Shown: one piece after another, positions 18,519 to 29,304 of the stretch
Numbering within the stretch: the stretch's first letter is position 1
Layout: each line of letters opens with the position of its first letter
NCBI GenBank assembly: GCA_023205875.1
Contig: CP060765.1
Location: 372,001-436,000 of the forward strand
Length of the DNA: 64,000 nucleotides
Origin: Chloropicon primus
Lineage: Eukaryota > Chlorophyta > Chloropicophyceae > Chloropicales > Chloropicaceae
Direction of reading: 5' to 3'
Program-made: the position numbers and the translations under genes
Notes under the pieces: model-generated
Databases searched by the model: none
What the model saw: only the letters and a program-made list of their open reading frames with translations
Told to the model about the DNA's origin: nothing

Positions 18519-20090
18519 ATGGTTGGGTCGAAGGGTTCGAATGGCCCAGTGAAAACGGCCAAGGTGAACATACCTTCAAAGTCTGGCGACTACGACGAGT
18601 GGTACCGGTACATGGTCCAGACTGCGGGACTCATGGATAATCGATATCCCATCAGAGGGATGGACGTTTGGTTGCCTTATGGGATGAAAGCTCGAAGCTT
18701 GCTGGATGGTTTGATCCGGGGGGAGATGGAGAGGACGGACCACGACGAAGTGAGCTTGCCGACGCTTGTTCCAGACTACCTCCTGGACAAGGAGAGCAAG
18801 CTCGTGTCGCGGCTCAAGCACGCTCGGGAGCTGGGCGTGGACGGCTCGGAGCTGAGGCTGGACGAGGAGGAGAAGGGCGGTGGCTTCTCGAGGGAGGTGT
18901 ACTGGGTGCGCCACGCCGGAGAGACCAAGCTCGACCTCCCGCTGTTTCTCAGGCCAACGAGCGAGACGGCAATGTACACCATGTTCAAGCACTGGATCAG
19001 GTCCCACGTGGACTTGCCCCTCAAGGTATTTCAGATCGTGAATTCTTTCCGGTACGAGAAAAAGCAGACGAGAGCCTTGCTCAGAGTGAGAGAGATCCAC
19101 TTCTTCGAGAGCCACACCGCGCACGAGAGCGAGCAGGGGGCCACAACGGAGATAGAGAGGTATCTGGAGACCATGTCTCGCTTGTTCTCCGCCTTGAAGC
19201 TCCCCTACCTGTGCACCAAGCGCCCCGCGTGGGACACGTTCCCGGGAGCGTGGTACACGATCGCTGGCGACGTGGTGATGCCGGACGGCAAGACCCTGCA
19301 GGCGGCCTCGTGCCACCACTACCTTGATCAGTGGAGCCGCGAATTCGAGATCAAGTTTCTGGATGACGAGGGGACCCAGAAGTTCGTCCACCAGACGACG
19401 TTTGGGATGTCGGAGAGGCTGTTGGGCGCGGTGGTTGCCTGCCACGGGGATGACCGTGGTCTCCTGCTTCCGCCCTGCGTCGCACCGATTCAGGTCGTGG
19501 TGATTCCTATCGCCAACGGCGAGCGCCAGGCGGCGGTGAAGGAGAAGGTGCACCGCGAAGCCAGGAGGGTGGGCCAAGAGTTGAAGGGGGCTGGCATCAG
19601 ATGCCGGGTGGACGACAGGAATGTAAATCCAGGACACAAGTTCTTTGATTGGGAGATCAAGGGGGTTCCCCTGAGGATAGAGATCGGGGCAAAGGAACTC
19701 GCCAACGGGTCGGTGACGTCTTGGCGGAGAGGCACGGAGAAGCAGGCGAAGCAGACCTTCAAGGTAAATAACTTGGTCGAGGCGGTGAACCTGGAACTGA
19801 AGGAGGTGTCCGACGAGATGGGGAGGGCAAGCGCGAAACGCTTGGAGGAGTCCATCAAGCCACTTCCATCGTTCCGGGTTGAGGGCGAGGGGCTGGTTTT
19901 CGAGCAACCGATCGAGAAGGCCGTGTACGAGACGCCGTTTGATGGAAACGAGAAGATGGCAGAGATGCTCGAGAGAGGGGCGGGGCTGAAATTCTTGGGC
20001 TACTCCATGGAAAGCTACGAGCAAGAAAGGGCCTGCCCCTTCACGGGAAGCCTCACGTGCAACAGAGTCATCTTGGCGAAGACTTACTAG
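18519..20090 (+). CDS. proS: Prolyl-tRNA synthetase, archaeal (methanogen-like) type
   Basis: Class II synthetase charging tRNA-Pro, 523 residues, single exon. Motif 2 region VNSFRYEKKQTRALLRVREI and motif 3 VVACHGDDRGLLLPP are intact, with LRPTSETAMYTMFKHWIRSH before them. Many positions follow methanogen ProRS rather than the eukaryotic cytosolic or plant organelle enzymes: RYPIRGMDVWLPYGM, PDGKTLQ, FVHQT. The carboxy-terminal Tyr (AKTY) of this family is present. A roughly 20-residue insertion rich in Asp/Glu follows KESKLVSRLKHA. There is no obvious transit peptide after the ATG (MVGSKGSNGPVKTAK), so it looks cytosolic; a missed upstream exon cannot be excluded. Transfer from archaea is an inference from motif wording. 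Confidence 0.93.
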   Translation: MVGSKGSNGPVKTAKVNIPSKSGDYDEWYRYMVQTAGLMDNRYPIRGMDVWLPYGMKARSLLDGLIRGEMERTDHDEVSLPTLVPDYLLDKESKLVSRLKHARELGVDGSELRLDEEEKGGGFSREVYWVRHAGETKLDLPLFLRPTSETAMYTMFKHWIRSHVDLPLKVFQIVNSFRYEKKQTRALLRVREIHFFESHTAHESEQGATTEIERYLETMSRLFSALKLPYLCTKRPAWDTFPGAWYTIAGDVVMPDGKTLQAASCHHYLDQWSREFEIKFLDDEGTQKFVHQTTFGMSERLLGAVVACHGDDRGLLLPPCVAPIQVVVIPIANGERQAAVKEKVHREARRVGQELKGAGIRCRVDDRNVNPGHKFFDWEIKGVPLRIEIGAKELANGSVTSWRRGTEKQAKQTFKVNNLVEAVNLELKEVSDEMGRASAKRLEESIKPLPSFRVEGEGLVFEQPIEKAVYETPFDGNEKMAEMLERGAGLKFLGYSMESYEQERACPFTGSLTCNRVILAKTY

Positions 20091-20172
20091 GGTTCGTGGT
20101 CGGGCTTGGGTGTATTTTAATGTGTGTATATGTAAACCTTGAACACGAATCAAACAATGTGCCCTTTACTTC

Positions 20173-21356
20173 TCAAATTGTGAAGAGGACTAGAGACAGC
20201 CCCATGATGAGCATGCCCACGTAGAACAACTTGGTGGCGTACTTGTTCTCCTCGTCGTACTTGAGGGCCAGGGGGAGCAGCTCCTCGATCGAGATGTAAA
20301 CCTGCACGTTGATGCAAAACCAATAGAGAGAGAGAGAGAGAGGAAAGATGAATGTGTCAGGGATCGGTCACAGAGTCGCGGAAGGCTCTCGAGGCCGAGC
20401 CTCTCCGTTTCCATGTGGTGCTCACCATCATCCCCCCCACGATTCCAAAGATGATGGCATACGTCAGCGGGCTCATCCCCGTGTTCACAACGGCGAGGTA
20501 GCCCACCACTCCACCCAAGGGCTCCGTCAGGCCACTGAGAGTGCCCAGGAGGATGGCCTTCCACCTCGAATTCGTGGCCTTGTAGATTGGCATAGCCACC
20601 GCCATGCCCTCGGGAATGTTGTGTATCGCGATGGCGATGGCCATGGCCGCCCCAAGCTTCGTGTCCACGAGTGCAGCCATGAATGTCGCCAACCCTTCGG
20701 GAAAGTTGTGCAGCGCAATGGCGACGGCGGCGATCAAGCCCGACTTGACAAGTCGCACCCTTCCCACTTGCTTGCTCTCCTTCTCCTCCGAGCCGCCCTC
20801 CCCTCCCTCCGCCGGAGGACCGTCATCCTTCTCGAGGTCCAGCACCTCTGCCTTTGGCTCCTCCCCGTCTCTCGGGCGCCCCCTCTCAGCGTCCCTCTTG
20901 TCCATGAGGCCCTGAATCAGGTGCACGAGGTAGTTCAAGGCCATGGTGACGACTATCCCACCGAAGAAGCTGGCCATGGACACCTGGAAAGCCCTGGCAT
21001 CCGAGAGGTCGTCGTCCATCGACTGACCCTCCTTGAAGTACTTCTTGAAAGCCCCATAGCTCCTGCAAGTTGAGGGAGGCAGAGGAGAGTTAGGACAAAG
21101 GAGGGAAGAGGCCTCGTTCTCGCGCCACCCGCGGGACTTACTTTGACATGTAGATGTCCACGAAGGACACGAAGACCATGACTCCCGCGCTGAGGCTCAG
21201 GATCCCTCCCGTCACCGGCGGACTGATGTCCTTCTTCAACACCACAGCGACTGCGCCGATCCCCGTGCACGCTCCCGCAAGGATGTTCAGCCCAAACGCG
21301 AGCCCAACATTGTTCTCCGCCGTGAACCCATCGTTTCCGCCACCCGAGGCACTCAT
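20173..21356 (-). CDS. ZIP-family metal (zinc) transporter
   Basis: Three exons, 21356-21142, 21062-20426 and 20301-20173, 326 residues. Introns are 79 and 124 nt. The protein has about eight membrane segments. Transmembrane helices IV and V carry the metal-site motifs IALHNFPEGLATF and IAIHNIPEGMAVA. Between helices III and IV is a hydrophilic loop rich in Glu and Lys (residues about 123-160), poor in His. The wording is nearest the ZupT/ZIP11-like branch. The last exon supplies the final two helices (KLFYVGMLIMGLSLVLF). Likely moves zinc or another divalent metal into the cytosol; specificity cannot be told. Confidence 0.88.
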
Positions 21357-21695
21357 CCTTCCTCGCTGCAGAACGCTCGTGCCGTGCCGTGCCTGTCTCT
21401 CAAACTCCTTCACAACGCAGCGCTCCGGAGGCCAAACTTACCGAGCGAGGTACGTGTCGAAAACCCGAGACTTGTGCTTCCCTTTCGTCGCATTCACCGC
21501 TCCTCACTCTCTCTCGCCCGTCCTCAACCTCGTCGCCAAACTCGCCAGCAGCCTGAACTTTTTCGGATAACGTCCAATAACGCCGCTTGATTTGTCGACG
21601 CAACACGACGGGGAGAGGAAAGGTGCTTGTCGAGGACTTTGTGCGAGGACGGGGACGGTGGTGATGATGACAAGGGAGGGTTGCCCCCAGGTGTC
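21357..21695. promoter_or_regulatory. Divergent spacer ZIP / HARE-like gene
   Basis: 339 nt. No gene seen. The HARE-like frame is open back to 21627 but without an ATG; a CCCCCAG acceptor-like site at 21684-21690 could belong to a missed 5' exon. Confidence 0.35.
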
Positions 21696-22364
21696 ATGGC
21701 CATGGACGTGGACGGAGAGTCTATGCAGACCTTCTTGACGGGCTCCACCACCATCATCGAAGAGGAGAGTGGCAGTGAGGAGGGTAGTGGTGTTGCGGGT
21801 TCGTCCTTCCAGCCTGGGTCATCGCAGGTGACTATGATGGGAGGCAACGCACGTCCTATCAAGACTAGGAATGGAAAGAGAACTCTTGTGGCTGCCATCT
21901 ATCGCGTTCTTCAAGGTGCGGGAGAGAGGTTGCGCGTCAAAGAGATTCTTGATCTGATCCGGGCGAAGAAGTTGTATGTGTTCAGGCGTATGAATGATTC
22001 TGTTTCTACTGATGTTGAGATAATGCGGGTCACTGTCTGTTGTGCGTGTTCACAGAGCCCCCGCTTTGTTCGCACTGAACGTGGAAGTTATGCCATTGCC
22101 AAGGAATACTTGAATCGATCAACCGCCGACAACCTGAATGAGGAGGACTCCAACACCACCGCCAACAACAACAACATCACGACGAGTTCTCCTTCTCCCT
22201 ATGCTTTGGATTTGAGAGAGGCTCTCGAGTCCGGCCTGATGACGGAGGAGGAGTACGCCGAAGCCGTGCAGGAGGCCCAGCGTTATGACAGCAAGTCCCC
22301 GGAGAAGATCGCGGACTGCAACGAGGCGTTGAGATCATCTTTGCGGACACATCTCTTAAGCTGA
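21696..22364 (+). CDS. HARE-HTH-like domain protein, probable frameshift near 3' end
   Basis: The open frame codes 222 residues. Residues about 65-135 resemble a HARE winged helix: LVAAIYRVLQGAGERLRVKE, then ILDLIRAKKLYVF and SPRFVRTERGSYAIAKEYLN. This domain occurs in ASXL and HB1-type chromatin proteins. A Thr/Asn linker follows, then LREALESGLMTEEEYAEAVQ. The frame stops at 22364 after an unconvincing RSSLRTHLLS. From about 22328 another frame continues open to a stop at 22499-22501 and reads VEIIFADTSLKLSDKEQC and a Lys/Arg-rich tail. So a one-base shift (true mutation or assembly error) near 22328 is likely, and the gene may end at 22501. Confidence 0.55.
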   Translation: MAMDVDGESMQTFLTGSTTIIEEESGSEEGSGVAGSSFQPGSSQVTMMGGNARPIKTRNGKRTLVAAIYRVLQGAGERLRVKEILDLIRAKKLYVFRRMNDSVSTDVEIMRVTVCCACSQSPRFVRTERGSYAIAKEYLNRSTADNLNEEDSNTTANNNNITTSSPSPYALDLREALESGLMTEEEYAEAVQEAQRYDSKSPEKIADCNEALRSSLRTHLLS

Positions 22365-22735
22365 GCGACAAGGAACAATGCATTGTGAAGAGAGAGTACC
22401 TCGAGGAGGTCGGGCTCTGCAAGGCTCCTCGCCGTCCGTCGTCGAAGAGAACACGAAGCAAGACGGCCCGTTCCATCGTCAAGGTCAAGGAGGAAGAGTG
22501 AGGTGGGAGACTGTACGTCAGGTCAACCAGGTCAAGCAAGCGCTAGGAGAGAGTATAAGCAACATGTAGATACAAATATCACTCTGTGCCATCATGAGCT
22601 TTTCTCATCATCATCGTTGCCGCCGCCAACACGGGACCGCCGCGTACGTTGCGAACCAAATGGGGGAAACGTTAGCAAAGCCTTGCCCGAGAAGTATTGA
22701 AATAACAAATAGTGTACAGGACAAGCAATAAAATC

Positions 22736-25700
22736 TTACTTGCGCGAGGCCTGCTTGGATCGGCTCCCTCCAGGCTCCCTGTAGGACTTTGGGGGCTCGA
22801 TGGGCGACAGGTTCTTCAGGGGCAGCCTTCTCTGCAGGACGAGGTCGAAGTTCGTGTTCTTCTTGCGCCGGCTCATGGCCTTGTCCTTTCGACCCACGCC
22901 GAAAAAGTTCATCCTCTGCTGCTCCAGGTAGTAGGCCCCCTCGTCATAGTCATCGTCGTAGTTGTCGTCCTTCAGGGCGACCACCTCCATGTCGATGTCA
23001 GACTGGCTGTCCGCCTCCTCCTCGTCCGACTCGTCCGCCCACTGGTCGATCTCCACGTGGTCGGGCTGCCTCTGGGCATAGGTGTGCCACCTGTGCATCT
23101 GCCAGGGCCTGCTCTGCCCGAACTCCCCGATCTTCACGCCGTTTGCCGTCCAAAGCCTGGAGCGGCCGTCCGTGGAAGCGGTCAGGATCAACGAGTACTT
23201 GGGAACGTATTCCACGGCAACCACCACCTTCTCGTGAGCCCTGAAGCAGAACTGGTGCCTCAGCAGCTGGTCCGAGTCTCCCTCGAAGTCCCCGAAACTC
23301 CAGGCTATCACGTAGCCCATGGAATCCGCCGTGAAAAGCATACCACACTCGTCGTCGATGCACATGGACCTCAGCATGGCCTTCTTCTTGTGCCCGAGCT
23401 TGAGGGAGTGCTCCAAGGAAGCATTGACGACGTTCCAGACGAAGAACTTGCCGTCGTTCCTCAGGGCAAGCAGCATGTTGCTCTTCTCCGGTATGAAAAT
23501 CAACCTCTCGAGGTTCTTGGGCGACAGGTCATCGTCCTCGTCCTTGGGGGGGTTCAGCCTGCCCTTCATAATCCCGTCGAGCTTCCACAGCACGATCTCC
23601 CCGTCATACCCTCCCGTGGCAAGGATCACAGCAGCTGTTGAGATGGGGCAGAAGCACATGCAGGAGATGTCGTCCACGTGACCCTCCAGCCTCCTGAGAA
23701 CCTTGGCCTTGTTCTGATGGTTGTCCTCCCAGATGCAAACCTTGCTGTTCCATCCTCCCGCGGCGACGTACTTGTTGCTGCCTTCCTGGACGTAGGCCAC
23801 GCAAGTGATCTCGTCCTCCCCGAAGCCGTTGAACACCTTGAGGCACTGACCGTTGTTGAAGTTCCACATCTTCAGCGTCCCATCCTGACCCCCGGTGAGC
23901 AGCCTCCTTCCGCTGTTGTCGAAAGACCAGGCGGACAAGGTGGAGTTCTGGTGCACGTCATCAAAAGCAAAGACCTTTTCGCCGGTCTCCACGTTGTACA
24001 CGTTCACCGTGCAGTGCGCATCTCCCGTCACGACTTGGCCGAAGTTCCAGTTGAAGAGGCCGAAGACCAGGGGGTTGGAGGCCTGCAAGTTCGACTTTTT
24101 GATCCGATGCCTCTCTTTCAGCTTCACTGCCCCTGAAACGATGCACTTCTTCACCGGGTTGAACATGAGGGAGGTGATCTTGTTCTCCGGCCAGTAGTGC
24201 TCCTTGTCCACGATGGTCTGCATGCACTTGTTGGTCCTCAAATCCCAAATCTTGATGCACTTGTCGGTGGAAAGACTTATGAGCTGGTTGTCATCCTCGA
24301 CCACAATCACCTTCTGCACCGAGGCCGTGTGCCCCGTGAGCATCCCGATCGATCTTCCCGTGAACGGGTTCCACAACATGATGTCCCTCTCCACGCCACA
24401 AGTCGCGATGAAGTTGAACGCCTTGCAGACGTCGAACCCGTAGACGCCCCTGGTGTGCGCCAGGACCTGCCACTTAGTCTCCCTCTTCTCCAGATCGAAG
24501 AGCTTGACATAGCAGTCCATGGAGGAGGTGATAAGGTCCAGCGTGGTGGACTGGCTCTGTTGCTTGAACATGGTGATCCAGTCGTTGTGCACTTGGATCG
24601 GACCCGTCAGTCTCATGCCCTGAAGCTTCTTGCTCCCGACTTCCACTTCGGCACTCGGTCCGGTCGTGTCCGCTCCCCACTGGTCCTCGAGAACGTAGTT
24701 GTAGATGAACCCCATCTCGTCAGCGTACAGGAAGAGGTCGTGGTCGCTCTGCCTGATGTACTCGCACCACAACGGGACGTTGTCAAGGTTCACAATTCTC
24801 CCCAGCTCATCGAGGGAAGTCCTATACGAGTCGTAGAAACTGATGGTCCGCTCGTTGCTGCAGACTGCCATGGGCTGCGACGACATCAGGGCAATATCAG
24901 TGATCCAGCCCTTGCCGTTCCTGATGGTCCGCTGGGGGGCAAGCTTGTCCGACCACAGCTTGAGCAGGCCGTCCCTGCCAGCCGAAATGTAACTCTTGAG
25001 CTGCGGAAGCCACTCGATCTTCTCGATCATGTCAAGATGCTGGAGGTGGGCCTTGGTCTCTATCCTCTCGTTCGTTGTCTGCATCGCCTTGAGGCGGTCG
25101 AGCTTCTTCATGCTCGAGCTGTCGCCCCTTCCCCTGTGCCTCTCATTCCTCTTCTTTTTCTCGCCGTCCACTGGCTCTCCTGATTCCTTGACCTTGTCGT
25201 CGTCATCCTCGTACAGGGCCTGGGCAAGCTCTTCGTCCTCCGTTGCCATGTACCTGGACTGCTCGAGAAGAATGTGATTCGTGAACTCGTCCCAATCGAC
25301 GGTACCGTCGCTGTTCGCATCAATCTTCATGAAGAGATGGCAAAGCTGCTCCTCTGTCTTGTAGCCCTTGATGCCCTTGACGTTTCTGAAGGCGTTCACG
25401 AACTCCTCTTCGTCCAAGGCGCCGCTCCCATCCTCGTCAGCCTGGTCAAAGGCCTTTTTCAGGTCAATCAAAGTATTGATGTGAAAGCTAGCGTTCTTGG
25501 CGATGTACCTCTCCTCGTCGGCGTCTTGATTCCGCCGGAAGTCGCTCGCTGTCATCATGATCGACCGCCTGTGGCCTCTCCTAGCAGTGAACAGCTGCGC
25601 TTCTTTCTCCACCTCGTCTCTTATTTCGTCCTTTTCCTCCGTCTCCAAGTTCAGTCGCGCGACTTGGCCGGACTTGATCTTCTGCTCCAACGCCTTCCCC

Positions 25701-25998
25701 TTCTTCGGGAGGTGGAGGTCGCCCGGAATCAGCGACGCGCGCCTTCCAGCCATTTTCTTCTTCTCCGTCCTCTGCGTCGCGTTGCCTCCAACCTTGGGCG
25801 CCTCCTCGTCTATGACCATAGAAGCTTTCCTCTGCTGCGCTTCGGGGCTCTGGTCCTCGGCCTTCTGACTGATCTTCTCCATGATGTCTTGCATCGGAAC
25901 AACCGATCTGGGCGTCCTAGGCGTCCTCGTTCGGGATGGAGGCGACCCGCCCCTCCGCTCAGGCGACCTCCTCTCAGCAGTGCTAGGCTTGCTCTCGC

Positions 25999-26002
<4 letters not shown>
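22736..26002 (-). CDS. EF-hand and WD40 repeat protein (WDR49/WDR64/CFAP337-like)
   Basis: A 1088-residue single-exon protein. A Ser/Arg/Pro-rich leader is followed by two EF-hand loops in tandem (DQADEDGSGALDEEEF and DANSDGTVDWDEF) near residues 175-250. Two groups of WD40 repeats then fill most of the chain (DKCIKIWDLRTNKC, GGQDGTLKMWNF, GGYDGEIVLWKLDG, STDGRSRLWTANG). The EF-hand plus double WD40 layout is that of the WDR49/WDR64/EFCAB8 group, whose members are axonemal. Calcium-dependent ciliary function is inferred. The ATG at 26002 lies directly after a (GA)n run. The tail is basic (YREPGGSRSKQASRK). Confidence 0.85.

Positions 26003-26041
<39 letters not shown>
26003..26041. repeat. 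(CT)n / coding-strand (GA)19 abutting the ATG
   Basis: On the gene's own strand this is an uninterrupted GA run ending directly at the ATG at 26002. If transcribed it is the end of the 5'UTR. Confidence 0.9.
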
Positions 26042-26043
<2 letters not shown>

Positions 26044-26712
26044 TGTCCTTCAAGTCCTGTCAAGCGTCCCTAGTGTCGGACCAATCTCTCAGTCTCCAGA
26101 GGTTTTCCCAATCCAACCGAACCCGGGCGGAGTCTTTATGAACCAAAGCTTCCTCTCTTCAGGAACACGGGGGACTCCTCCCCTCCTCGCACATCTCCAG
26201 CCTCGTCTAAAACCCTTTCCTTCCCAAGCCAGCCCAACAGATGCACCGCTGGTGGTTCCAAGATTTCAATCTTGTACCGTCTTGAGCTCGCCACTCCCGA
26301 GCCACGCCACCTCCGAGACCCACAAGGGCAACCCCTCGCTGTTCCTTGGCCCTGGAGCTTCTTCCCTAAGCTCACACACGCCGAACTCGGTGTCCACCAA
26401 CCCCCTTGTGACCTTGTCCCGAGACCAAACCCGGACAATGTGGGTACCAATGGAAAGCTTGAGAGACGAGGTATCGGATGGTTCAGTCCTTGCCACGATT
26501 CCAGCCAAGTCCTTTCCTCCCCAAGGCAAAGTCTTCACGCCCTTCTTCTTCCCCTCCAAAGTCTCCAGGAAGGAAAGTCCAATTGAGTCAAACACTAAGA
26601 TTACACCCAAGATGGAACCTTGGCCCCGATTTCCGATTCAAAACCTTGAAGGAGGGGAGGAGCATCACCAACACTTCGAGTCGCTTCTCAGGCCTAGGCA
26701 GTGAACGGTGAG
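26042..26712. other. Spacer with an orphan minus-strand frame
   Basis: Left part of the 1.3-kb spacer between the WD40 gene and RABL2. A minus-strand frame from 26610 to 26266 lacks an ATG but reads like protein (VKTLPWGGKDLAGIVARTEP, GTHIVRVWSRDKVTRGLVDT). No family recognised. It may be the last exon of an unrecognised gene (a TCTTAG acceptor lies at its start) or a relic. Base composition is less GC-rich than in neighbours. Confidence 0.35.
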
Positions 26713-27232
26713 GCGGTGGCAGGACTCATCGCGTCATCTTTAGTCTCTTGTTGTCGTGCAACTCTTTCTAAAAAGTCCTGCACTCCGTTGTGAAACTAGC
26801 CAGAGACTTTGGTTTGGTCTGGAGTATAGAACAGGGATAGGGATAGACACTTGCTTGAGTCACTTCCCCCGGTCCAAGGGAAGCCAAGGTAGTGAGCAAG
26901 AAGGGGATAGGCGGTGGCAGGACTCATCGTGTCATCTTGAGGCTCTCGTTGTCGTGCAACTCTTTCTAAAAAGTCCTGCACTCCGTTGTGAAACTAGCCA
27001 GAGACTTTGGTTTGGTCTGGAGTATAGAACAGGGATAGGGATAGACACTTGCTTGAGTCACTTCCCCCGGTCCAAGGGAAGCCAAGGTAGTGAGCAAGAA
27101 GGGGATAGGCGGTGGCAGGACTCATCGTGTCATCTTGAGGCTCTCGTTGTCGTGCAACTCTTTCTAAAAAGTCCTGCACTCCGTTGTGAAACCAGCCAAA
27201 GACTTTGGTTTGGTGCTGCCTGATAATACTCT
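26713..27232. repeat. 198-bp tandem repeat, about 2.6 copies
   Basis: GCGGTGGCAGGACTCATCG begins at 26713, 26911 and 27109, a constant period of 198 bp. Copies 2 and 3 are almost identical; copy 1 differs near its start. The third is cut off at about 27215 by sequence leading into the RABL2 promoter. As 198 is a multiple of three, a reading frame stays open across copies (66-residue units, plus strand), but there is no sign that it is translated. Confidence 0.92.
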
Positions 27233-27311
27233 CATTTGACAGCTTTGGAGACACACACACACACGCACGCACGCACAGAGGCGCAGAGGGAAGCGAAGGG
27301 TAGCAGAGACC

Positions 27312-28244
27312 ATGGCGACTGGAACCGATCCAGCAGGCGATGCCTCCACGAGCTCCAACGACGGAGCCACTTTGGAGAAGGTGAGTCCCAGATCGAGATA
27401 GGATAAGATATCGAAACTCTGTCGAGACTTGAAGAAGCAAATCGAGTGTGGGGTCGCAGCGACGGTTGGTGATCTAAACACCGCTGGGCTTTCCTTTCCT
27501 TGTTGCTTTTGATTTCGTTCTGGACCTCGCTCAATCATGGATGCCCCAGGTGATGAAGAGCAACGCCCTGAAGGTCATCTTGCTCGGTGACGCTGCTGCT
27601 GGGAAGTCCAAGCTCATCGAGCGTTTCTTGCTCGAGGGGTACGTCCCGCACAGACTCTCCACGTATGCAGTTACCATTTACAACCACGTCTGGAAGAAAG
27701 CGGATGGCGACGAGGTTCCTGTTGTCTTCTGGGACACGGCTGGCCAGGAAAAATTCAACAAGCTTCATCCCTCCTACTACTATCAGGCCCACGTTTGCAT
27801 CCTGGTCTTCGACGTGACCAGGAAGCTGACGTACAAGAACCTGGATCGATGGTACAAGGAGCTCCAGGAATATTGCGAAGGGATTCCAACCTTCGTGGTG
27901 GCGAACAAGATTGACATTGATTACAAGGTGGGACTCCTTCCGTCGCCTCGGTGCGGACCGCGTGCGCTCGTCATTTCATTCGTGCAAGGAAACTGACTTT
28001 ACTCTCCGTCCTTTTGCTTCTTGTGTTGCAGGTCACCTCAAAGTCCTTCAACTTTGCGACGAAGAGGAACTTGCCCTTCTTCTTCGTCTCCGCGAGCGAT
28101 GGGACGAACGTTGTCAAGGTGTTCAACCAAGTCTTGGAGGCAGCTCTAGAGAGGAAGGAGAACCCGCCGGACGACTACTACAGCCAGGTGATGGACTTGC
28201 TGCAGGAGGGCGAGCTCAGCGGGAAGGAGACTGTGCAAGTATGA
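27312..28244 (+). CDS. RABL2: RABL2 small GTPase (ciliary)
   Basis: Three exons, 27312-27380, 27550-27927 and 28032-28244, 219 residues; introns 169 and 104 nt. The G1 loop is LLGDAAAGKSKL, G3 is FWDTAGQEKF, G4 is VVANKID and G5 is FVSASDGTNVVKVF. RFLLEGYVPHRLSTYAVTIY and the SKSFNFATKR segment match RABL2 rather than Rab or Ran proteins. RABL2 binds the intraflagellar transport machinery and controls entry of IFT trains at the ciliary base. No prenylation cysteines at the end (KETVQV), as in the family. A (CA)n run lies about 60 nt before the ATG. Confidence 0.92.
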
Positions 28245-28402
28245 GGCGGGGCGAGGGAAGACAATGCTGCCGCCGGGTCGTGCAAACAAAAAATTTGTCG
28301 GCGTTGAACATTTTTTATTTCTTATACATCAAGAGTTTGCGCGCAAGGATCCCGAGCTGGAGGCATCAGCATCATCATCACGACGGCGGTGGCGGTGCCT
28401 CG

Positions 28403-29304
28403 TCAATTCTTTTTGCCAAAGAAGAGGAAACCCTTCTTTCCCTCTGCTTTCTTGTTCTGGCCACCTTGCTTCTTCCCATTGTCCTTGGACTTGACCTCCT
28501 TCTTCGGTTCCTCCTTCTTGGGTTTCGCGACTTCCTTTGCCTTCTTGCTCTCCTCTTGCGCCCTCTTCTTCGATGCTTCCGCCTCCGACTGTCGTAGTGC
28601 GACACAGAAAGCGAAGAGTCAGTCAGCCAGGCGTCGCACCCGGGTGGCCGTGTTCCAGCAGCCCCCCCAAAACGACATAGCAAACGGGTTAAACCCTACC
28701 AACTTACCTTCTTCTTGTTGGCCACCTTGGCTGGAGCCTGCCTCTTCCTCTGCGCGGTCTTCCTCGCCTTCTTCTTCGCCTGCTTGGGCTTCTTCTCCTC
28801 CTTGGCAGGCTTCGTGACCTTGGCGGGAGCGGCAGCAGGAGCCTGCGTCGCCGTCGAGCGTGGCGTCGCCACCTTGGCCTCGATCTGCCTGTTGTCCGTC
28901 ACCAAGAGCACCTGGCCCGGAAGTATCAAGTTAGCGTTCTTGAGCTTGTTGTCCTTGACGATCTGGCTCACGTTCGCTTCCGTGTAATCGCCCACGTACT
29001 TGACGAGAATATCGCCAAGCGTCTGGTCCTCCTGGACGGTCACCTTGATCTTCGGCCCGTTGCTCCTCTTCTTCGCTCCTCCCTTGCTCTTCGAGCAGGA
29101 CGAGCCCGGCAGGCACAAGTTCAAGTTCGTGCCACGGACCAAGAGCACGATTCCACCGACGACGCAACCCGTGGCGAAAGAGAACAAAGCAGGGTTGGCT
29201 TCCCTCATGTTCCCCAACTTGTTCTTGATCCATCCGATGGGTCCAGACCCCTTGTCGTTCCCCTTCCCTGCGGGGTCCTCGCCATACACGTCGTCCATCT
29301 TCAT
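28403..29304 (-). CDS. LysM-domain single-pass membrane protein with long Lys-rich tail
   Basis: Two exons, 29304-28708 and 28588-28403, 260 residues; intron 119 nt. Residues about 40-60 form one membrane segment (LFSFATGCVVGGIVLLVRG). A LysM-type domain follows at about 85-135 (DQTLGDILVKYVGDYTEANV, then NANLILPGQVLLV). The rest is a low-complexity Lys/Ala/Glu tail ending in GFLFFGKKN. LysM binds N-acetylglucosamine polymers such as peptidoglycan or chitin. Orientation is unknown. Since this genome also has MurF, binding of a plastid wall is conceivable, but no transit peptide is visible and this is speculation. Confidence 0.75.

Noticed and set aside
26756-27223. 66-residue protein repeats from the 198-bp array
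   Set aside because: Open only because the period is a multiple of three; no in-frame ATG context and no protein-like conservation distinct from the DNA identity.
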